Below, one piece after another: positions 21,629 through 32,133 of a DNA stretch of 64,000 bases (its first letter is position 1; every line of letters begins with the position of its first letter). The DNA is from Stemphylium vesicarium (lineage: Eukaryota; Ascomycota; Dothideomycetes; Pleosporales; Pleosporaceae). Under the pieces are notes generated by a model. That model was not told the origin of the DNA. It searched no databases and worked only from the letters and a program-made list of their open reading frames with translations. Both the position numbers and the translations under genes were made by a program. Location: positions 1 to 64,000 of the forward strand of contig QXCR01000045.1 of assembly GCA_004380135.1 (NCBI GenBank). The letters are read 5' to 3'.

Positions 21629-22238
21629 TATGGCCGATGAGTCCCCAAAAGACTCGATGCGGTGGTAGAGATAATAGTCGGCGTCGAGTTTTGTAGTGGT
21701 CGCGTTCGGAAATTGAGGGCAATGGGCGATCCGGCATGTTTTCAAGTGATGTCGGCAATCTTACGTTTAGATCGGCTATGCGGTTGACGATGACGATGTC
21801 GATGTAGCGTGTTGCCGATCTCGGTGCGACGCGTCGACTTCCTGTTCGTGCGATGTGGGGTATCGCCTCGTCACGAGCGGCTTCCCATTCTGACACTCGC
21901 ATCCACGATCTACCGGAATAACATCTTGACAAGTCTCGCAACACAGTACAACTATGGAAAGTTTGATGAAAGCTGGAGTTGATGGTCTGATGAAACCGAC
22001 ACGATAAGGAACGTGAGAAGAGCAACGCGTCTTCGAAACAGGAGCGCGGCGGAACAAGCTACAGCCACTGGGAAAAGCTCAGTGAGATCTATGGAAAAGG
22101 ACGACAAAATCAAGAAGCTCATCAGAGAAAATGGGAAAATTGCGAAAATTGCGAAACTCACTGTCTGATCCACCTACCACCGCTTACCCCTCATCCGTCA
22201 ATACCTTCAGCTCCATCCACTCACATCCAAAACATGCC
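21629..22238. other. intergenic region
   Basis: Promoter side of the hydroxyacid oxidase gene and 3' side of the broken Argonaute gene. A GTAAGG donor-like site just before the stop at 22239, with AG sites downstream, leaves room for a further short Argonaute terminal exon. I could not confirm one. Confidence 0.4.
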
Positions 22239-25200
22239 TTACCTCTGGTTCAGGTCCGGATGCCAAGGATTCATCCACCTTTCACCGTTAGAGTCCTCAA
22301 GTAGTTTGCCATCGTGCTTGCCCCAGACATGCTCACTCTCGGAGACTCTCTGCGCAAAAGCCTTCTTCGCCTCAATGATCTGCTCCTGTGTTACGCGCTT
22401 GCGTTTTCCCCTTGCATCTTGTTCCACAGGTATCTCAAATATCGGCTCCATATCGGGTTCGAGGTTCCAAGCGCGAAGGTAAACACGACCTCTCTCACAG
22501 AGTCTGTTGGCGATGTGCGCAGGAGCGACGTAGGAGACACCGGTAGTCGCGCGACTAAGGCGTAACACAACATCATCGTTAATTAAGAGAGTTTGTTAGT
22601 GCCGAATTCCATGCCACCTTCCAGAATGTGATAGTGGGCTGATCGCGCGGTACGTTTGATGGCGACGTGCGATTGGAGGAAGAAGTTGTTGGGGGTGGGG
22701 TTGGTAACATCGCCTGTGACAAGTAGGCCTGGCTTGAGGTTGCCGTCTGGAGCGTTGATCTTCTTATCACCGATTGTGAGCGTCTCAATGTACGTCTGGT
22801 CTTCTTCTGCGGCGTAAGATCGAGTGTGGTGACGATTTCCGCAGACGACGAAAGTGAGCTTGACAACTTCCGCTCAGCTCCTTGTACGCCCTCTTGATCG
22901 TGCTGATCTCTTCATTGATGCAAACTCTGAATTGGCTCTCAGAAATGCCATCGCGGTAGAACAACATATGTGTAGGCCATGACTTTGGCTCATGGTCGTT
23001 GCGCCAAGCTCGCAGACGCTCTTGCACCATTGAGTGCATGTGCTCGGTCTCGATGTTCTATGAGGGTTAGCGATCCGGTCATTAATATGCGTCGTGAGTT
23101 TACTGACCTCCTGTACTCCACACTGTAGCCTCATAGAACCCGGGTACGACATGAGCCCGTTGTCGGTGCTTCCCACAACGGATACTACATTTGGACTGCC
23201 GAGCTTTCCTCCCGCCCCACTGTGGCCTATATCGACACCCATTACGATTGTCTTGTTGAGAGCCAGCATCAACTTTAGAACTTCATCTCTTGAGAAGTAG
23301 TGGGATGCTCCACCAAATTTCATGTTGATCTTTAGACCGAGATTTGACATGAATTGGTCGGCTCCCTTCTTTGCAAGAAACTGGGAGCCTGTAGCAAACA
23401 GAATATGTCTGCAGTTGAAGTCGGCAATCTTTTTGGCGAATGCATAAAGCTCGTAGTCCTTGTCTGAGATCAAAATGACGCTGCAGTCTGAAGGGCGTTT
23501 GTGGATTTGGTTGATCAACATCTTGATGAGGTCCTGGGTACTGGGGTAACCTTGGACAGCAGGCTGCCCTTTAACCAAAGTCCCCTCATCAACAGCTTTT
23601 CCTCGTTCCATCGTGACCCGTGCTTGTCGAGATGGTTGTATTACTTTTCGTAGACCTCATCCAGGTCCCCGATCAAGTTCCCAAAGCATTTGGGCAGCGC
23701 TAACATGTGGAGACGTCCCAGAGCATTGGGTGTCCTGGCGAACTTATCGTGCTTCAGATTCCATTTACCGAGTTTTGGGATCTCGAACTCTTACTGTTTC
23801 TTGTCGGCTGTCGGTAGTCTCTCGCGGAAGAAGAGCTTTGGCTGGCTTAGGGTGATTGCAGGAACCTCGATAAGTTCTTGCTCCACTTCAAAGTTCATAG
23901 CTGCCTGCAGATACATTAGTTGAGCCTAAACATACAGATATCTCAACTCACCAATGGCTGTTGGGCACCTTTCGCTCTCACTCCTATCATCTCAAGGCCT
24001 TCCTCTTGGATCAGCCCGACATTTTCGGCTGGCAATCGAAGGGCGTATTTGATCATGTCGCTGGTATGATCACTACCCGGAGCTGTCTTGACGATCTGGC
24101 CGGGCATTATCTGGAGTAAGTAAGCCGGGATCCATTGCGCTCCGTTTGTACTTTGCTGTCTCATCAGGTTTTCTTGCGTTTCGTCGGTGCGGGAAATCTG
24201 GGTCTTGACGCGGTCACCGACATTGTTGCAGAACATCTCAGCAGAATCTCTAGCTGTACCGGCAGGAAAGCGTACGTTTGCTTCGGGAAATGCGTTAGTA
24301 CTCTGAAGATCCAGACTACTTCGAAAAGTCACTCTTGGTGAAGTAGTCGTATATGCTGGTCCCTTTGTCGTTCGCTTTCGTCTTCTGGGGCCTACCCTCT
24401 TCCTTGTCCATCAACTCGTAGAACATCTGGTCCGCCGCGCTATGATGTCCAATTTGAGTGAAGATCTTCAGCTGCGCCTGCTCGGAGTTGTAGTACACGT
24501 CGCTATCCTTGTAATTTGCTCTTGGGTACAGGGTCTTGAGTGTGGCACCTTGCAAGAGCTGACCGATACAGGACCGGTTCCTCTTTCTGATCTGATCGAT
24601 GAAATCTGAGACCCTGACGGGCGGAAGGAACGCGGAGGTTGCGGGATTGATGTTGAGAAGGACCCCATCGCGTCCTGGCCGAATGGAGGTGTAGTATCCC
24701 CGAACTGCATGCATACCACGCATGAAAAGTTAGCCATCAGGCAAATATAACTTATTTGCACCCTTCTATCGATTGATTGTCCGGTCAATTCCTGGTGTTT
24801 CCCGACACACTGTGCGACGCTTGCATTGAGCGCGCGGGAGTATTCGGGAAGCTCCGCTAGATGTTTCGTCCGAAGGGTTTTCGCGATGTCGGATAAGTGA
24901 TCGGTGTAGCGGACATCTGCCCGCAAAGCCGCAATTTCTTTCCATTTAATTGGATGTACTAGAAAATATTGCTCTGAAACTGATAGCCAGTTGTGGGGTT
25001 TCCATGGATAGGTGCAGTAGTCCAGAGGCTCTTGAAATTAGTAACCCATCTTACGTTTTCCGCCTCGAGCTCGAGAGCGGCCGCTTCGATCAAAGCTTGG
25101 AAAGCTTCGCGGATCTCCCGACGTTTGTTGTACTTGATACGACCACCACCTTCCCTGGGATGAGAAAATGTCAGGGATTAGACATGAAGATTTTCGGGTA

Positions 25201-25378
25201 ATTTGGTGACTTTGACGTGATTGCTTCGGACCAGCATTGAAGAGCTTTTGGAAGACTTTCCTTTGGCGTTGTCTGGCGTTGGACAAACGTATTTCTTCAC
25301 ATTGGGTGGCTTGTCTATGAGTAGCGCATCGAGAACGGGGTCGATTCTGCCGAGTTTCTGATCGGGAATTGGTGTTCG
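22239..25378 (-). pseudogene. broken Argonaute (QDE-2-like) gene
   Basis: Argonaute segments occur in correct order on the minus strand, in shifting frames. An N-terminal piece near 25200-25378 contains VRSNHVKVTKLPENLHV; the KRREI piece at 25050-25170 follows. A PAZ-region piece at 24316-24723 includes GYYTSIRPGRDGVLLNIN. The linker 2 piece at 23943-24332 includes WIPAYLLQIMPGQ and IKYALRLPAENV. The PIWI pieces span 22239-23611 (VMGVDIGHSGAG, MLFYRDGISESQFR, RTARSAHYHIL, SYVAPAHIANRLCERGRVYL). Frame is lost near 25045, at the four-T run 24324-24327, near 23600, near 22866 and near 22585. In-frame TAA codons stand at 23791-23793 and 23641-23643. At least one intron (5' GTCAGT, 3' CATAG, near 23050-23100) still splices in frame. 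If functional it would have guided RNA silencing; as read, no full-length protein can be made. Sequencing error remains possible. Confidence 0.85.
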
Positions 25379-26713
25379 TTATGTCGTCTTCGCCGCTTTG
25401 GGTTCCGTTTTCGTGGATGTGCGTGGTTGAGAAGAGATAGTCAAATAACGCGTATTGCAAGATGATGATTCGACTTGACAAACTGAAGGTAATGAAAATG
25501 GATGCGGCGGGCACACTAATATATGACCATCTGAGGTCATGATTGTTCAAAGATTGAGCAATCACATTGCAAAATACACGTGAGGTATGCTTGCATGTTT
25601 TCATGTGGTTTTTACGCTCGCCCGCCGAGGGCAATCGGTTGCGAACTTGGGAACCCGGTACGATATATCGTAACTCACCATCACGTACTCGAAATAAGTG
25701 AGACACGACTTGTATTGCAATTATTCGACGATGCGAAGAATTTCCAGCGATATAAAATGTTCGTTTGATGCAGTAAAGACAATTAGATTGTCGAAGCAGC
25801 AATAGGGACTGCCTTTCCTTATGATCAGGTCTTTGGAAACGTATCGCCTGGAGCGATATGCGAAATAGCACAACAGAGCGAATAGACAATTACCTGAGAG
25901 ACAACGTGATGTATGACAGGAAAGTGATATGATCTGGTGAAGCCCTTTCGGGCACACAATATCATAACCCGGCCTTGCATGAACTGCGCGTGAGCTTTGT
26001 TTTCGGGTTACAGAGGCGATCCATCAATCGGTATCATCGTTGCGAGCCCAGAAGCTAGTTTTTAGCGCCGTAAGTCCTGAAACAGTACTTCAAGACATCT
26101 TACGGACGTAATCGAGCTGTGCCACAAAAGTAGAGATCATCGCATCCTCATCGTCGCGTCTTTCACCACCGCTCAGCCCAAGGACGAAACCGAACGGAAT
26201 AGCCTGATGATTTATCAGCACTCCTTACCATTATCCACGTTCGTACAACCCACCCAGGGCGCAGATATTACACGGGTCGTAATTCTGCATGAAGGGAGTG
26301 TTACAGCCCACGATCCAACCCCCGCGGCCGATCGGCGGATATCGGATTTTGCCTGATCGGCCGGTCGCCTCGCGTCTGATTGGCTGCCTAGTAAGGCTCC
26401 ACCTATGATACTCCACCAGCTTTGTAATCCAGGCAGCAACACAATGAACACGGACTAATCTTTGCTGTAACGCGTTAGAGAGGTGGAGTCAGCAAGGGAG
26501 TGTGTATGTGTCGTTAAGTGAGACTGTAGGGTGAGTAGCGGAGATAGGTGAGTATAGGGCCTTGAATCGTGTAGAAGCGAAGGGGAGGGGCAAGAAGTAT
26601 AAGTAGCGTCTTCTCGCCCTATTCATACAGTAGACAACATCCAGATTGCCCATCACCTTGCAACAATACCCCTTCCAAACTCAAACAAGACGACCTCCAC
26701 CACACCACCCAAA
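25379..26713. other. intergenic region
   Basis: No gene is recognised. The left end may hold the lost start of the Argonaute gene. The right end carries a TATAAG at about 26598, roughly 115 bases before the DUF1993 start. Confidence 0.45.
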
Positions 26714-27307
26714 ATGACCCTAACATTCCACTCCATCGCCATCACGCCCGCCATCTTGGGCCTAAAAAACGCGCACTTCGTAATCTCAAAAGGACAAAAG
26801 CACGCCCAAGACACCTCAACGGACCCCACGACCTTCCTAACAGCCTCCCTACACCCGGACATGAAAGACTTCCGCTACCAAGTCTACCGCATGACCGACG
26901 CAGCCAAGTTCCTGCCCACACGCGTGAACCCCGCGCTCGAAGGTATCACGCTGCCAGACGAGGAGCAGACATTTGACGAGCTGCTTGCGCGCATCGAGAA
27001 GACGATCAAGTATCTCGAGAGCTTCAAGGTCGAGGACTTTGACGGCAAGGAGGGGGATGAGGTTACGATTAAGTTCCCCGGTGGCAAGCAGCAGATTCGT
27101 TTCCCCGCGCTGGAGTATGTGCTTAAATTTGCGCATCCGAATATGTGGTAAGTGCTGAATGCAATGCGACCAGGAGTGAGTCTTTGCTAATGATGGGATA
27201 GGTTCCACATCGTGACCGCGTATGATATACTCCGCATGAAGGGTGTGGATGTGGGCAAGTTTGACTTCTTGAACGGAGCCAAGGTGATTGAGATTGAGAA
27301 CTTGTAG
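26714..27307 (+). CDS. DUF1993 family protein
   Basis: Two exons, 26714-27147 and 27202-27307, joined at TG|G (Trp), give 179 residues, the usual DUF1993 length. Family features visible are an N-terminal helix, FRYQVYRMTDAAKF, EEQTFDELLARIEKTI, YLESF, and the C-terminal HPNMWFHIVTAYDILR segment. DUF1993 proteins are small helical proteins resembling the DinB/four-helix-bundle fold; some are described as putative metal-dependent enzymes, but no reaction is established. There is no signal peptide or membrane segment, so it is probably cytosolic. The 147-base gap to the GH76 stop makes the two genes convergent. Confidence 0.85.
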
Positions 27308-27454
27308 TTGCGCATGGAATTGGAGAATGAGAGTGCTCTAGAAGGGCCATTATTGATGTCATAAAGAAGATGTGGTATCGAAGACGATGAAATGAATACA
27401 TTGATTATAATGAACTATGATTCCTTACTCACTGAATGCGCGTGACATCCCATC

Positions 27455-28783
27455 TCACCCTAGAATCACGGCAGCAACAAGCGCATCCATCGCACTACTC
27501 TGCGTACTAGCATTTGCAGGCTCCACGAACGGACCATCCCAGTCCACGCTGAAGAACGCCAGCCCTTCCTGCGTCGACATTCTGTCATTCTGCCAGATCG
27601 ACTCTGCATTCGCGCGAATGGTCTCGGCAAACTTCTCGTCCGGTGCTGCCTCGTGCAACTGGATGAGATTTCGCATAAAGACGCCCTTGAACTGAGCGCC
27701 ATCGGCACCACAGTCAGGTTCGCACTCATCGTGGATGACGCCATTGGAGCCTGAGAGCGCTGCAATTGCGGCTGTCGCAATGTTATGCGCCAGAGCCAGG
27801 TAGGCGTCGCTCGGTGACGGGGAAGCAAACTGCAGCTGTACGAGGCCACCAAGAATAACACCCTGATTGTATGACCAAACTGTCTTGTTGTTGTTCTCGC
27901 AGGTCTCTGTCAAACCATCATTGATAGTGTCATTGCCGTTGATCATGCCACTTGCGAGAAACCAATCCAAGCTTCTCTCAGCCCAGTCGACGTACGTTCC
28001 CTTCCTCTCACTAACCCGAGTCGAGAGATGTGCTGCGGTGCTGAAGAAGAGCTCATTGGCAATGGCGTTGACGTAGTCTTTTTCATAACTCCAGTATATC
28101 CCGCCGTTGGAACAGTAGGTACCCCATGTCCTCGCTACGGCAAGAAAGATGCCTTCGGCGAGGTCGAGATAGGACCTTTGGCGCGTGACGTCGTAGGCAT
28201 TAATCCAAGCCAAGGCCCACCAGAGGTCGTCGTCGTAGAAGCCATCGAGCCAGTCGTTTGGGTCTGGAGTTCCAGAATAGGGCGCGCAATTGACGTCGTT
28301 GGCAGCGGCATCGTTTGTGGTGAGGACACCCTCGCTGTGATCATGCCACCTTGGCGGATACACAGCACGAGGCTCGTAAGTTTTCGGATCGAGATGCTTA
28401 AAGTATCCGGATTCGTGCATCGTTGAATTAGTACTCTCAGGCGTTGTTCCGTTGGACGGTGGGTCTTCAATGCCCGGCTGTGGGTTCTTCGATGGTGCAC
28501 ATGAAATTGCTTTCGCGAAGACGTCTTTCGCTAGCAGTTGCAAGTTTGCATCTTGAGGCCCTGCCTCAGCGTAATCGCCAATCATCGTCATGATGTTCGC
28601 GCTGTTCCACCATCCTGTGGTTTCCCAGAGACCGGTGCTGGTGTTGTACCATGTTTGCAGAGCTGGTAGAGTGAGCTCCACACGGCCTTTAGGGTCGGTG
28701 ATATCGGCGCGAGGACTTATTGCAGCGTTAGAAACTAAGGCGAAGACGATTGGTAGAAAATGTGGTCGGATTGTGGAGATCAT
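27455..28783 (-). CDS. glycoside hydrolase family 76 alpha-1,6-mannanase
   Basis: Intronless 442-residue secreted protein. The N-terminus is a signal peptide (FLPIVFALVSNAAIS). The GH76 (alpha/alpha)6 barrel shows the catalytic double-Asp region in DGFYDDDLWWALAW and the conserved TWGTYCSNGGIYWS and VWSYNQGVILGGL segments. Family enzymes hydrolyse alpha-1,6-mannan backbones. In fungi, GPI-anchored Dfg5/Dcw1 relatives help link mannoproteins to the wall. The C-terminus here (ALVAAVILG) is weakly hydrophobic after a small-residue run (ANASTQSSAM), which could be a GPI signal, though it is short. N-glycosylation sites are frequent. Wall remodelling or mannan use is likely. Confidence 0.9.
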   Translation of the reverse strand: MISTIRPHFLPIVFALVSNAAISPRADITDPKGRVELTLPALQTWYNTSTGLWETTGWWNSANIMTMIGDYAEAGPQDANLQLLAKDVFAKAISCAPSKNPQPGIEDPPSNGTTPESTNSTMHESGYFKHLDPKTYEPRAVYPPRWHDHSEGVLTTNDAAANDVNCAPYSGTPDPNDWLDGFYDDDLWWALAWINAYDVTRQRSYLDLAEGIFLAVARTWGTYCSNGGIYWSYEKDYVNAIANELFFSTAAHLSTRVSERKGTYVDWAERSLDWFLASGMINGNDTINDGLTETCENNNKTVWSYNQGVILGGLVQLQFASPSPSDAYLALAHNIATAAIAALSGSNGVIHDECEPDCGADGAQFKGVFMRNLIQLHEAAPDEKFAETIRANAESIWQNDRMSTQEGLAFFSVDWDGPFVEPANASTQSSAMDALVAAVILG

Positions 28784-29758
28784 GTCGAGGAAAGATTTAG
28801 AGACCAGCTCGTAACAGCTATGGGAGTAGGGAGTAATATAAAGCGGCTCCGCAGATGCGAAACTCTATGATTAACTTTGATAGCTCACCGGGGGATGTGT
28901 AAGATGATAATAAGCTGCTCTGGAGTTCTTTTTTTGCGGTGTAACAAAACTGCGACAATCGCCACTCGCGTCGTACCTGCCAGCACTCGTTCATGACACA
29001 GGAACGGCTCGTGCATGGCAGAAGTAACAAGTATGCTCCACGATAATGAAGGATGCCGCAATAGGGAATCGCAGTCTTACCTCTGGCTAAGTTCTAGTGG
29101 TACTTGTCCATCTAACAGCTCGTACTCTCGCTTTAATGGCAACGCATCCGAGGAGAACTGTAGTCGGCTGCGAGACTGCCAACTGCTATGGGGACTTGAA
29201 GAATGCGCAAGTGAATGTGCGGAAAATAGTGATGCGGCCAAGATCAATGCGCGCATGTTGAGGGTGTTCGGTTGGCATCCTGGAAACACATTGTATCCAG
29301 CGCTTATAGCAAGTTCGCTGAGATGTGAGGCTGCAACCTTCGCCGTGAGCTCTAGCAGATGCCAGATGTAACACCAAGCCAGCTGCTCAGGTGTGGCACG
29401 AGGCATTGTAAGCCCGAGATCACTCCTTCGTGCCCCGCTGCAAACTTTATGGTCAGTATCGCGGCGATCAACTAGTTCGGCATAGGCCAGAATCGGCAAA
29501 GCGGTTTTTGCTTTGTCCCGGAACGGACTAGCTAGTCTCAGTAGTGTACGCCGTCCTGGGCTATGGGGACCCGACCATGTGCGATCGGTGGGCGATGCAG
29601 CCTGTCTGAGGGTGTAGACCACGCTTTGTGTTGCCGTTTGGGTAGCACGACATACTGGCACGAGGACGACTCTTCGTGAACGTCCGGCTACTTCGATCGG
29701 AGCACGCGTTCGCTTCACTACTACCTTCCATTTCCTGACGTGGTCACTATGGAGATGA
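28784..29758. other. intergenic region with one weak small-protein candidate
   Basis: Between the GH76 and Zn2Cys6 genes. Apart from the weak candidate at 29077-29256, no gene is recognised. Confidence 0.4.
29077..29256 (-). CDS. possible small secreted protein (weak)
   Basis: An ATG at 29256 opens a 59-residue frame beginning MRALILAASLFSAHSLA, which looks like a signal peptide, followed by a Ser/Arg-rich region and ending SQR. The stop overlaps a GTAAGA donor-like site, so a second exon may follow to the left, but I found no exon that closes convincingly. The same frame is open upstream as a Ser/Arg-rich stretch that does not look like protein. No family is recognised. Confidence 0.25.
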   Translation of the reverse strand: MRALILAASLFSAHSLAHSSSPHSSWQSRSRLQFSSDALPLKREYELLDGQVPLELSQR

Positions 29759-31474
29759 TCAGGCAATTAATATATCATTGCCAAAGTCTTTGACCTCTTC
29801 CACCCAACAGTTGCCTGCACCAGGCCCAGCCTCATCTTTGAACTTCCAAATTGCCTCTAGCACCCGTTTTGAGGTGTGCAGGTAGCCCCAGAACATGAGA
29901 CCATAGAGTTCATCGAGGGTGTTCATGATCCACTCGCGCTGACCAGGATCTTCCGACTCCGCCCCAGCGAGAAATAGCGGCCAACAGATCGACTTGAATA
30001 GCGCATCGCCAGGTTTCAGATGCGATATGTGATGGACGACGTCATCGGCGAGAGCGGGGAGACTGACGAGCGCACTACCACTTGCGGGATCGAGAAGAGG
30101 GTTTGTAGAGGGTAGCACGCGTGCAAGGTATATGCAGACTGCGGAGCGATGCGCCGATGCGATGCGTATGCGCTGCTGGATGTCTTCGAAGGGCGATGCG
30201 CGTTCAAAGTCGAATGACCACGCGATGGGGTCGAAATCCAGTGCGCGTTGGAGCAGGACGCCGACCTGCTCCTCGAGGTAGAGCGGCGTGCTCGTGCCCG
30301 TAGGCGACGCGTGAGTATCAGGTAACGCGAAAGACTCCAGCATAATGCGCAGGAGAGGCCCCGGGCACGAAAGGTAGTTATTCGTCTCCGCGTATCGTAG
30401 GATCGGCTCGAGTTCGATAGTCTCCGGTATCAAGGCGGGCAGCGTCGTGAAGCTGAAAGTTGACCCTAGAATGTAAAACACCAGAAGATCTGAGAGTATA
30501 GTCTGGCGGAGTCTGCTCATCGGACGCTGAAGATACGGCGGCTCACCGAGAAGCTTGATGAGCTTGAGAGCGCCGTCCATGTGAACTTTCCACTTATCTC
30601 GTCCTGATTCCACGAGCGCGTAATTGACGAAAAGTAGAATGGTCATTAATATCAGATCAATGTTGGCGGTATTTACCGAAGTCACGCTCTTTGCAAGCAA
30701 TGAGAGTGCTTGCTGCTTTGCGACGAGAGCGTCTCTGTAGGAAGACTTCAATGGCCCTCCGAAGCGGCTTACAGCCTGATAGTACGCCATCACGGTTGGG
30801 CTGCGCTCGCCCTGGTAAGCCGACTGGCCCATCGGATTGCGAGTGATGTTGAAAACGTGAAAGGCAGAGTTCGCGACGATGATCTGCAAGAGCAATGGAT
30901 ACGCAGACGTCGCTGGTATGAGGTCGCGGATCGGATTCTGACCCGGCATATCATACACGACCATGACTTCGCATAGCTGCGTCGCGAAGTGATAGAGGTA
31001 GTATCGCGAGTTCCTGTCGAGATCATTCACGAGTGGATCCGTCAATGCCCGCTGCACATCGGAGGCCATGGCAATCTCCTGGTCCTGCTCTCGAGCGGAC
31101 ATTCGGAATTCGCCAGGCACCGAGTTTGCAGAGACAATCTCATAGTCTGCATCCGGCGGTTGTTGGTGCTGCTCCGATGAGCCCTCATTGTCCCATACCA
31201 AGGCCGGCATGCTCTGAGGCTTGGCTGCCCCTTCGGTCGTACCTGCATCGGCACCGCGTCCCTGCTGCTCCATCTTTTCCTCATACCCCTTCCCCATCAT
31301 CTTCCCGCGACTGGCCACCCCACGGTTCCATACGAATAGTTTCCCGTACCCTAAACATTCTGTCCCCGCTGATAGACATTTTTGACAGCTTGGCATAGAC
31401 CGGTCGCATCTCCATCGTCGCTTGCGGCAGTTGTGGCAGGCTTTGGTCGGGAGATTGAAGGGCGTTGCGCTCAT
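29759..31474 (-). CDS. Zn2Cys6 fungal transcription factor
   Basis: Intronless 571-residue DNA-binding regulator, nuclear. The zinc cluster is at the very N-terminus: Cys13, 16, 23, 30, 33 and 40 with the basic KRRWRCDR loop between, which binds two zinc ions and CGG-type half sites. A Gln/Gly-rich linker follows. The rest, from about residue 150, has the helical pattern of the fungal-specific transcription factor regulatory domain (RDALVAKQQALSLLAKS, ILMTILLFVNYALVESGRDKW), and the W/E-rich end resembles the Fungal_trans_2 group. It is divergent from an MFS exporter with 659 bases between, so control of that transporter is the simplest guess. No biosynthetic genes lie beside it. Confidence 0.92.
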   Translation of the reverse strand: MSATPFNLPTKACHNCRKRRWRCDRSMPSCQKCLSAGTECLGYGKLFVWNRGVASRGKMMGKGYEEKMEQQGRGADAGTTEGAAKPQSMPALVWDNEGSSEQHQQPPDADYEIVSANSVPGEFRMSAREQDQEIAMASDVQRALTDPLVNDLDRNSRYYLYHFATQLCEVMVVYDMPGQNPIRDLIPATSAYPLLLQIIVANSAFHVFNITRNPMGQSAYQGERSPTVMAYYQAVSRFGGPLKSSYRDALVAKQQALSLLAKSVTSVNTANIDLILMTILLFVNYALVESGRDKWKVHMDGALKLIKLLGEPPYLQRPMSRLRQTILSDLLVFYILGSTFSFTTLPALIPETIELEPILRYAETNNYLSCPGPLLRIMLESFALPDTHASPTGTSTPLYLEEQVGVLLQRALDFDPIAWSFDFERASPFEDIQQRIRIASAHRSAVCIYLARVLPSTNPLLDPASGSALVSLPALADDVVHHISHLKPGDALFKSICWPLFLAGAESEDPGQREWIMNTLDELYGLMFWGYLHTSKRVLEAIWKFKDEAGPGAGNCWVEEVKDFGNDILIA

Positions 31475-32133
31475 TGGATGGAAGCCATGCGAGATGTGCT
31501 GATGGTTGACTGGATTGAGTTGCGTTGAGTTTGGCGGGGTGGAGATGTTCTACTTGTGGTTGTGGCGGGTGGAGGCGCTGGGGTTGGTTGTCTGACTAAC
31601 GGTTTTGAGGCTGATGTGGGCGCCGGATTTCGTCACCTTTGCTGGACAGCAGCTACAGCACGCAATGTTGACTGAGAACGCAGCCCGAAGATCGAGTCGA
31701 CGAATCGCGTCTCTTCCGCGGCTTACAAAGACTGAGTCTTGGCAAGATCTGCGTTGATGGCTTTAGCACCACGCCCTTTGACTAGTTGCTTCGAAGGAAC
31801 CTTAAACTGCAAATAGCAGCCAAGACGCAAACTTTGCAGCAAAGTTCCACTTTGTGACGGCTTTACCGTCGAACGTCACGGTCACCGCTAGGAATCGACC
31901 TTGCTTTTATGCTGGTTGTCGTTCAGCATCCGAAGAAATGTCTTCTATTACACATCGCAATGTTGCCCGCGGTCTTTCCGGAGTCCGAACGAAACGTATA
32001 GAAAAACAGTGGGAGAATTGAAGTGATTGCCCGATATCTGACTGAGTTTCTCTATTCTCAAGCGGACTTCTCATCGGCCGTCTGTCCCAAACGCATATCT
32101 GCAAACATTGCACATGTTGTACATGGCTCAACA
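31475..32133. promoter_or_regulatory. shared promoter region of the Zn2Cys6 factor and MFS genes
   Basis: A 659-base gap between two divergent starts. It is a plausible control region for both genes and the place to look for CGG repeats bound by the factor. I did not find an unambiguous site. Confidence 0.4.

Noticed and set aside
25045..25170. Very short intron (about 26 bases) to repair the N-terminal Argonaute frame
   Set aside because: It is below the usual minimum for spliceosomal introns, and it removes a stretch that itself looks like Argonaute sequence; a frameshift is simpler.
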